Shown piece by piece: positions 58,892-64,000 of a stretch of 64,000 nucleotides of DNA. The stretch spans positions 3,259-67,258 of the forward strand of contig JBDRBT010000014.1 of the NCBI GenBank assembly GCA_043822385.1, written 5' to 3'. How positions within the stretch are numbered: position 1 is the first letter of the stretch; each line of letters starts with the position of its first letter. Under the pieces are notes generated by a model. It had not been told where the DNA came from. It made no database searches and was given only the letters and a program-made list of their open reading frames with translations. The DNA comes from JABWCK01 sp043822385. GTDB taxonomy: Archaea; Micrarchaeota; Micrarchaeia; Norongarragalinales; Norongarragalinaceae. The translations under genes were made by a program, and so were the position numbers.

Positions 58892-59580
58892 AAAATGAAG
58901 TAATTATTGAGTTAGAAAACGTGGAAAAAACGTACTTAATGGGAATCGTGCCAGTTCACGCTTTAGGGGGAGTTAATTTAAAAATAAGGAAAGGCGAGTT
59001 CGTAGCAATAATGGGGCCGTCAGGCAGCGGTAAAAGCACGTTAATGAACATGGTTGGCAGTTTAGACTTGCCTACGAAAGGCAAAGTCCTCCTAGATGGA
59101 CAAGATATTTCTAAATTCAGTGAAAGCCATTTAGCGCAAATACGTGGAAAAAAAATAGGATTCATTTTCCAGCAATTCAACTTAGTTCCTTCATTAAGCG
59201 CTATGGAAAACGCGGAATTACCCTTGATTTTTCACCACTTGCCTGAACAAAAAAGGCGCGAGCGATTAATGAAGATATTCACTCAAGTCAACATGGAAGA
59301 CAGAATATTTCACAAGCCGCGTGAATTATCAGGGGGAGAACAACAAAGAGTAGCTATAGTACGGGCTTTAGCAGTAGACCCTGAAGTAGTTCTGGCAGAC
59401 GAACCTACTGGTAATTTGGATTCTAAAACAGGGAAGGAATTAATGGTGTTGTTAAAAGACTTAAACAAGAAAGGCAAGACAATCATAATGGTTACGCACG
59501 ATGAAGAAATCGGCAAGCAAGCGCAAAGAATAGTGCGCATAAGAGATGGTTTATTAGAAAAGGAGGTTTCGAAAAAATGA
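58888..59580 (+). CDS. ABC transporter ATP-binding protein (MacB/LolD-like)
   Basis: A 230-residue ATPase of the MacB/LolD/FtsE type. Walker A is MGPSGSGKSTLMNMVGSLDL, the Q loop FIFQQFNLVPSLSAMENAEL, the signature ELSGGEQQRVAIVRALAVDP, and Walker B EVVLADEPTGNLDSKTG followed by the H-loop MVTHD. It overlaps its neighbours by 4 bases on each side and pairs with the permease at 60776. The transporter would act on the membrane or extracellular face rather than import. Confidence 0.95.
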   Translation: MKNEVIIELENVEKTYLMGIVPVHALGGVNLKIRKGEFVAIMGPSGSGKSTLMNMVGSLDLPTKGKVLLDGQDISKFSESHLAQIRGKKIGFIFQQFNLVPSLSAMENAELPLIFHHLPEQKRRERLMKIFTQVNMEDRIFHKPRELSGGEQQRVAIVRALAVDPEVVLADEPTGNLDSKTGKELMVLLKDLNKKGKTIIMVTHDEEIGKQAQRIVRIRDGLLEKEVSKK

Positions 59581-60779
59581 TGAAAAAATTGTTTTTACTA
59601 TTAGTCTTAGTAACTATGGTGCAAGCAGCTGAAACCGCGTTAGGCGGCACGCTTACAATAAGCCAACTGCAATACACGCCTTACCCTGCAGAACCAGGGC
59701 AGTACATAGATGTGTGGATTAACGTTCAAACCTCTAGCTACATTGATAAGGTCGAATGCAAATTAATTCCTCAATACCCGTTTTCTCTAGACGCTAGTGA
59801 AAACGCTCAAAGAACAATAGGCACGCTAGGCCCGGGGCAAGGATTTGTTTTAAAATACAAGATTAGAGTGGATTCAGCAGCAATTAATGGAAACAACGAC
59901 TTGCCAATAAGCTGTAGATCAGAAGGAAGAGATTGGATTACTGCAAAAACAGTTATTGCAATTCAAGGAAAAGCAGCGAGCTTGGAAATATCGGAAGTAG
60001 AATTAAACCCGAAGTGGATTGCACCCGGCTCTACAGGCATAGTAAGAATTAGTTTAAAAAACACAGCTAATTCAGCAGTTCGAAACGTAAACGTAAAACT
60101 ATCTTTAACAGACACGCCTTTCACACCAATAAGCGGTGGAATCGAAAAAAATCTTGACGTTATTCTCGGTGAAGAAACTAAAACCATTGAATATCAATTA
60201 GCGCCATTAGCAACAGCTGAATCAAAATCCTATCGAATACCACTCGCACTAACTTATCAAGACGAGTTAGGAAATAGTTATTCAAGCAGTGAAACTATTG
60301 GAATAATTGTTGGGGAAACACCTAGTTTGCTAGTTGAAGTAAGCCAAAGCGATATAGTGCAAGCATTCACGTCCGGAACAGTTGAATTTAAAATAATCAA
60401 CAACGGCTTAAGTGACGTAAAATTCTTGAATGTGGCAGCTGAAAACGGACTCAACCACGAAATCGCGGACACTGCCCCTAAATACATTGGGACCCTAGCT
60501 GGAGATGACTCTGAAACAATTGAATACCAAATTTACGTTGGTGACGCGCAAGGAAAGATCGAGGTTCCACTCAAACTAACTTACCGTGACTCAAACAATC
60601 AAGAATACACTCAAACAATAAGCGCTGAACTACGCATTTACTCAAGCGAGGAACTAACAAAATTTGGGTTAGTTAAAGATGCAGGAATCAACTGGCTATT
60701 AATCGGCGGAATAGTAATCGCGGGTTACTTAGCGTACACGTACTGGTGGAAAAAGAGAGGCGCTAAACAACAAAAATGA
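59577..60779 (+). CDS. Secreted membrane-anchored protein with COG1361-type domains
   Basis: A 400-residue protein encoded between the ATPase and permease genes. The signal sequence is KKLFLLLVLVTMVQAAETAL. Three or so beta-sandwich repeats follow (ISEVELNPKWIAPGSTGIV with SLKNTANSAVRNVNVKLSL; a later VEFKIINNGLSDVKFLNVAA), then a C-terminal membrane helix (NWLLIGGIVIAGYLAYTYWW). Genes of this kind often sit within archaeal MacB-like operons and may be the extracellular adaptor. It overlaps both neighbours by 4 bases. Confidence 0.82.
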   Translation: MMKKLFLLLVLVTMVQAAETALGGTLTISQLQYTPYPAEPGQYIDVWINVQTSSYIDKVECKLIPQYPFSLDASENAQRTIGTLGPGQGFVLKYKIRVDSAAINGNNDLPISCRSEGRDWITAKTVIAIQGKAASLEISEVELNPKWIAPGSTGIVRISLKNTANSAVRNVNVKLSLTDTPFTPISGGIEKNLDVILGEETKTIEYQLAPLATAESKSYRIPLALTYQDELGNSYSSSETIGIIVGETPSLLVEVSQSDIVQAFTSGTVEFKIINNGLSDVKFLNVAAENGLNHEIADTAPKYIGTLAGDDSETIEYQIYVGDAQGKIEVPLKLTYRDSNNQEYTQTISAELRIYSSEELTKFGLVKDAGINWLLIGGIVIAGYLAYTYWWKKRGAKQQK

Positions 60780-62005
60780 ACTTGAGAGCGTTTTGGGATT
60801 ACTTCCTGCTAGCATTCAATAACCTGCGGCACAGAGGCTTGCGAAGCTTGCTGACTATAATCGGCATCTTCATAGGAATAGCGGCAGTAGTAGCGCTAGT
60901 AGCGCTCGGAAACGGCTTGCAAGACACTATTTCAAACGAGTTCGCTAAAATAGGTGCAGACAAAATAACGATAATGGGGTACAACGGCATTGCGGCTTCC
61001 CCTTTCGTTAGCTCTACGCTAGCAAACCCACTTACTGAAGACGACGTTAAAGTAGTTCAACGCGTTCGCGGGGTAGCTACTGCAGGCGGAATACTAATGG
61101 AAAGCATAACAATGGAAGTCAAACGCGAGTCTAAAATAGGACTCATTTACACGCTCCCTGAAGACGATAGTAGGGAAATAATTGAAGACATGGTTCAAGC
61201 AGAAGTAACTCAAGGCCGGTTATTAAGAGCAGGAGAAAGCGGTCGCGTTCTAATTGGAAGCTACCTAGCTAACGGAGTTTTTGAACACGAACTAGGAGTA
61301 GGCGATTCAATTAAACTCAACGGAAAAACGTACACAGTAGTAGGCACACTGAAAAGCATGGGTAACCAGATTGACGACAGCGTAGCAATACTAAACACGG
61401 ATGACGCACGCCGACTGCTAAATGAACCAAAAATGGTTTCAATGATTTACGCTCAAACAGAAAGCGGGGTAGAACCAGCTAAAGTAGCTGAAAGCATTAA
61501 AGAAAAACTAAGAAAACACAGGGGAGTAAAGGAAGACGCTGAAGATTTTCAAGCAAGCACTTCAGAACAACTCGCTAGCTCGTTCAGCACTATTTTTGGA
61601 ATAGTTCAAGCAATAGTAGTAGGCATTGCAGCAATCTCTCTGCTAGTTGGCGGCGTGGGAATAATGAACACAATGTACACGTCAGTAATTGAACGAACTA
61701 AAGAAATTGGAGTAATGAAAGCAGTAGGCGCTCAAAACAGCGACGTGTTACTAATATTCTTAATAGAATCAGGAATGCTTGGTTTAGTAGGCGGAATCCT
61801 AGGGGTTTTAACTGGAATTGGTTTAAGCAAAACAGCGGAAATAATAGCTAGCCAAGCACTAGGATCAGACTTGTTTAAAGCAGCAGTCACGCCCGAATTA
61901 ATTTTCGGCGCACTATTATTCTCATTCGTGCTAGGTAGTTTGTCAGGCGTCTTGCCAGCCAGACAAGCAGCTAAATTAAAACCAGCAGACGCATTAAGAT
62001 ACTAA
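60776..62005 (+). CDS. ABC transporter permease (MacB/FtsX family)
   Basis: A 409-residue permease. The first membrane helix follows RHRGLRSLLTIIGIFIGIAA, then a large extracellular MacB-type domain (about residues 45-260) including NGLQDTISNEFAKIGADKIT. Three C-terminal helices with VGGVGIMNTMYTSVIERTKE, IGVMKAVGAQNSDVL and LSGVLPARQAAKLKPADALR are typical of FtsX/MacB proteins. With the ATPase and the secreted protein it completes a probable efflux or surface-stress transporter under PadR control. Confidence 0.94.
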   Translation: MNLRAFWDYFLLAFNNLRHRGLRSLLTIIGIFIGIAAVVALVALGNGLQDTISNEFAKIGADKITIMGYNGIAASPFVSSTLANPLTEDDVKVVQRVRGVATAGGILMESITMEVKRESKIGLIYTLPEDDSREIIEDMVQAEVTQGRLLRAGESGRVLIGSYLANGVFEHELGVGDSIKLNGKTYTVVGTLKSMGNQIDDSVAILNTDDARRLLNEPKMVSMIYAQTESGVEPAKVAESIKEKLRKHRGVKEDAEDFQASTSEQLASSFSTIFGIVQAIVVGIAAISLLVGGVGIMNTMYTSVIERTKEIGVMKAVGAQNSDVLLIFLIESGMLGLVGGILGVLTGIGLSKTAEIIASQALGSDLFKAAVTPELIFGALLFSFVLGSLSGVLPARQAAKLKPADALRY

Positions 62006-62010
62006 AAAAA

Positions 62011-62190
62011 TTAGCGTACTACTTGAAGGGGAATAACATTTTTTTCGAATTCCAAGTTAGCAAGCAAAACCGCGCTAATAACTCCTTCAGGCACTTTCAC
62101 TAACGGTGGAGCACCCATAGACAACTGAAGCGCCCTAGCACCAACTATTCTTGCTTTCTCGTATTTAGTTAAAACAATCTTTTTAGCCAT
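62011..62190 (-). CDS. rpoK: DNA-directed RNA polymerase subunit K (Rpb6)
   Basis: A 59-residue RpoK from the ATG at 62190 (MAKKIVLTKYEKARIVGARA). The core LTKYEKARIVGARALQLSMG and PPLVKVPEG are diagnostic, and the end reads EFEKNVIPLQVVR. The longer frame to 62253 adds a non-conserved stretch. In other archaea RpoK often lies near S2 or enolase. Here it is convergent with the ABC permease gene. Confidence 0.94.
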   Translation of the reverse strand: MAKKIVLTKYEKARIVGARALQLSMGAPPLVKVPEGVISAVLLANLEFEKNVIPLQVVR

Positions 62191-62302
62191 AAAATTAACC
62201 CTCTCAAAAAACAGTAAAGTATTGATGCGAGTCAGGGTTTTTAAACGTTGCAATATTCTTTAAAAACGCTGAAAGAGTAATAGCAAGCAAGGTGATTCTA
62301 AA

Positions 62303-62533
62303 GTGAGAAAAAAAACGCTTAAAATAAAAAAAATCGCTCGCAAAATAATAAAGGCAGAAAAAAAAATGAGCGGTAAACTAGACAAGTTGCTAGACGAATG
62401 GAAAGGCCACATTCACGAGCAAATCAAGCTTCATGAAAGAATACTCTCAGGAAAACACTCAGTAAAAGCATTATTAGACCAAACAATAAAAATAGAGAAA
62501 AACTTCATCAAAAAAGTAAGCAAAATCAAGTGA
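62303..62533 (+). CDS. Small helical protein, unknown function
   Basis: A 76-residue, highly basic protein (GTG start, preceded by GGTGA). It is a helix-rich chain with Lys/Ile-rich segments KKTLKIKKIARKIIKAEK and WKGHIHEQIKLHERILSGKH. No family recognised. It precedes two KaiC-like ATPase genes on the same strand. Confidence 0.5.
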   Translation: MRKKTLKIKKIARKIIKAEKKMSGKLDKLLDEWKGHIHEQIKLHERILSGKHSVKALLDQTIKIEKNFIKKVSKIK

Positions 62534-62566
62534 GTATTTAAACCACTAGAGAGTAATTCATAACAA

Positions 62567-63334
62567 ATGGAAGTCACGCCAATAGAAAGAATTCACAGCG
62601 GAATCTACGGTTTAGATGAGTTAATTGAAGGCGGATTCCCTAAAGGAAGAACCATATTAGTTTCAGGCGCTTGCGGTACAGGAAAAAGCGTTTTATGCAT
62701 TCAGTATTTAGTTAAAGGCGCGATTGACTACGGCGAGCCAGGAGTTCTGGTTTCATTCGACGAAACACCGAACAAAATACGGCAAGACATGCTCAGGTTC
62801 GGTTGGAACTTAAGCATTATTGAAGAAAAAGGCTTGTTAACTATACTAGACGCTACGTCAGCTAGAGCTGGCGCGCCATCAGAAGAGGAAAACGCGTTAC
62901 TACCAGGACAACTGGATGTAGACAAAATCTTGCTTGACGTGCTCACGCTATGCAGGCGAGTAGGCGCAAAACGCTTAGTAATCGATTCTATACCCGCAAT
63001 GGGACAACAAATCGAGAAAGAAGGCGACATACGCAAAACCATCCTAAAACTCTCTTACATACTATCAAGAGCAGGATTGACTACCCTCTTAACTTCAGAA
63101 ATAGAAGAACAAAACCTTAATTCAGGACACGCGTTAACCTTCAGCAAGTACGGAGTAGAAGAATACGTTGCAGACGGAGTTCTTTTACTCAACTTTTTAG
63201 GCACTGGACCAAACGAATTACGCACGCTATACGTCCGCAAAATGCGGGGCACTAAACACACAATGCACTTGCACCCAATGGAAATAAACGAGAAAGGCAT
63301 TACGGTTCACAAAATAGAAAACATCTTCAAGTAA
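62567..63334 (+). CDS. KaiC-like RecA-superfamily ATPase
   Basis: A 255-residue single-domain KaiC-like protein. It opens with PIERIHSGIYGLDELIEGGF, has Walker A ILVSGACGTGKSVLCIQYL, catalytic FDETPNKIRQDMLRFGWNL, Walker B RLVIDSIPAMGQQ, and the C-terminal TLYVRKMRGTKHTMHLHPM with GITVH. Such archaeal proteins act as ATP-dependent switches, often with signalling partners. A second copy follows 39 bases downstream. Confidence 0.9.
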   Translation: MEVTPIERIHSGIYGLDELIEGGFPKGRTILVSGACGTGKSVLCIQYLVKGAIDYGEPGVLVSFDETPNKIRQDMLRFGWNLSIIEEKGLLTILDATSARAGAPSEEENALLPGQLDVDKILLDVLTLCRRVGAKRLVIDSIPAMGQQIEKEGDIRKTILKLSYILSRAGLTTLLTSEIEEQNLNSGHALTFSKYGVEEYVADGVLLLNFLGTGPNELRTLYVRKMRGTKHTMHLHPMEINEKGITVHKIENIFK

Positions 63335-63373
63335 AAGAAAAAACTTATTTACTTAACTTGATTAGTAATTAAC

Positions 63374-64000
63374 ATGCCGATTAAAAGAGTGCAAACGGGA
63401 ATACCTGGTTTAGATGAAGCACTCACGGGCGGCATTCCAGAAAACAACCTAGTTTTAATATCCGGGGGCGCGGGAACCGGAAAATCAACTCTTTGCTTGC
63501 AATACTTAATTAATGGAACTAAAAACGGGGATAAAGGCATTTACTTTTCAACAGAACAAAACCAAGAAGACTTAGCTAAGCAAGGAGAACAATACAAATG
63601 GAACGTAAACGAACTAGTTGAAAAAGGCTTACTTAAAATCGTGTTCATCGACATAATCAGAGAACAAACCTTATTGAAAAAAATAAGAGACGAAATAACT
63701 TCCTTCCAACCCAAACGCCTAGTAATAGATTCACTAAACACGGTTTCAGACTTTACTGCAACTAAAGACTTTGCTAAACAACTCTACCTAGAACAAGGAA
63801 CAATGGGCCCGACAGTAGAAGAAAAAATAATTCCCTCAAACATCACCGAAAAAATGCTTACTAGAAAAATAATGCTAGCTTTCCTAAGCGAACTAAAAAC
63901 ATACAAAACTACCGCACTCTTAACAAGCGAACTCCCGGAAAAAGGCGAAACCTTAAGCGCAGACGGAATCAGCGAATTCATCTCCGACGGCGTAATACTA
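63374..64000 (+). CDS. KaiC-like ATPase, second copy, cut by the window end
   Basis: The first 209 codons of a second KaiC-like protein, still open at 64000. It starts with ATG and reads VQTGIPGLDEALTGGIPENN, Walker A LISGGAGTGKSTLCLQYLIN, YFSTEQNQEDLAKQGEQY, Walker B KRLVIDSLNTVSDF and ALLTSELPEKGE. It contains an insertion of about 25 residues (KQLYLEQGTMGPTVEEKIIP) not seen in the first copy. Tandem KaiC-like genes are common in archaea. Confidence 0.88.
   Translation, partial: MPIKRVQTGIPGLDEALTGGIPENNLVLISGGAGTGKSTLCLQYLINGTKNGDKGIYFSTEQNQEDLAKQGEQYKWNVNELVEKGLLKIVFIDIIREQTLLKKIRDEITSFQPKRLVIDSLNTVSDFTATKDFAKQLYLEQGTMGPTVEEKIIPSNITEKMLTRKIMLAFLSELKTYKTTALLTSELPEKGETLSADGISEFISDGVIL

Noticed and set aside
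1..64000. CRISPR arrays, insertion sequences and prophage genes
   Set aside because: I saw no spaced direct repeats, transposase or integrase motifs. The toxin-antitoxin pair is the only mobile-type element noted.

Overview
This window is archaeal chromosome, A+T-rich and densely coded on both strands. The evidence is an archaeal information-processing set: TFB, a TBP-type protein, a 66-residue histone, RpoF and RpoK, ribosomal proteins S2, S3Ae, S8e, S15, S28e, L7Ae, L21e and L24e, Gar1, Trm1, Trm5, KsgA, DUF655, archaeal ValRS and GluRS, a 5S rRNA and an intron-containing tRNA-Trp. Many starts are GTG or TTG, often after a GGTGA-type ribosome binding site, and neighbouring genes commonly overlap by 1-4 bases. 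Several proteins are shorter or more split than usual (Hef in two genes, an NFACT protein without its C-terminal domain, a TBP with one repeat). That would suit a small-genome lineage such as DPANN, but I cannot fix the taxonomy from this window.

Layout. 1-18.3 kb: a large unknown membrane protein, tRNA-Trp, RNase HII, a channel-like membrane protein, the S8e and Gar1-TFB block, a lysozyme-like secreted protein, Trm1, a DHH/RecJ-like nuclease with a small possible ssDNA-binding neighbour, two surface proteins, a glycosyltransferase-like protein, the histone, split Hef, a SpoIIE-type phosphatase and ScpB. 18.4-39.6 kb: S2, then an isoprenoid island. It holds GGPP synthase, the HMG-CoA synthase/thiolase/DUF35 trio, threonine dehydrogenase and 2-amino-3-ketobutyrate CoA ligase (a source of acetyl-CoA and glycine), class II HMG-CoA reductase, and a tight six-gene operon. 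The operon alternates mevalonate 3-kinase-like, HAD, P-loop kinase, HAD, decarboxylase-like and HAD genes. Isopentenyl phosphate kinase and type 2 IPP isomerase complete the set. A toxin-antitoxin pair, an unusual methyltransferase-like protein and a frameshifted DUF218 gene lie among them.

39.6-47.3 kb: translation genes (GluRS, L7Ae-S28e-L24e, ValRS, S15, S3Ae) and a DUF3179 lipoprotein. 47.3-50.9 kb: a TrmB-type regulator with two small membrane proteins, divergent from a surface protein gene, with a palindrome in the shared promoter. 50.8-56.1 kb: the L21e-RpoF-DUF655-KsgA operon, the one-repeat TBP, 5S rRNA, two membrane/coiled-coil proteins, Trm5 and a DUF63 protein. 56.1-64 kb: small unknowns, a PRC-barrel protein, the short NFACT protein, a PadR-controlled MacB-like ABC operon with two promoter palindromes, RpoK and two KaiC-like ATPases, the last cut by the window edge.

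The two strongest points are a Thermoplasma-like (3-phosphate-first) mevalonate route encoded in an operon with three related HAD phosphatases, and a TATA-binding protein with a single repeat.
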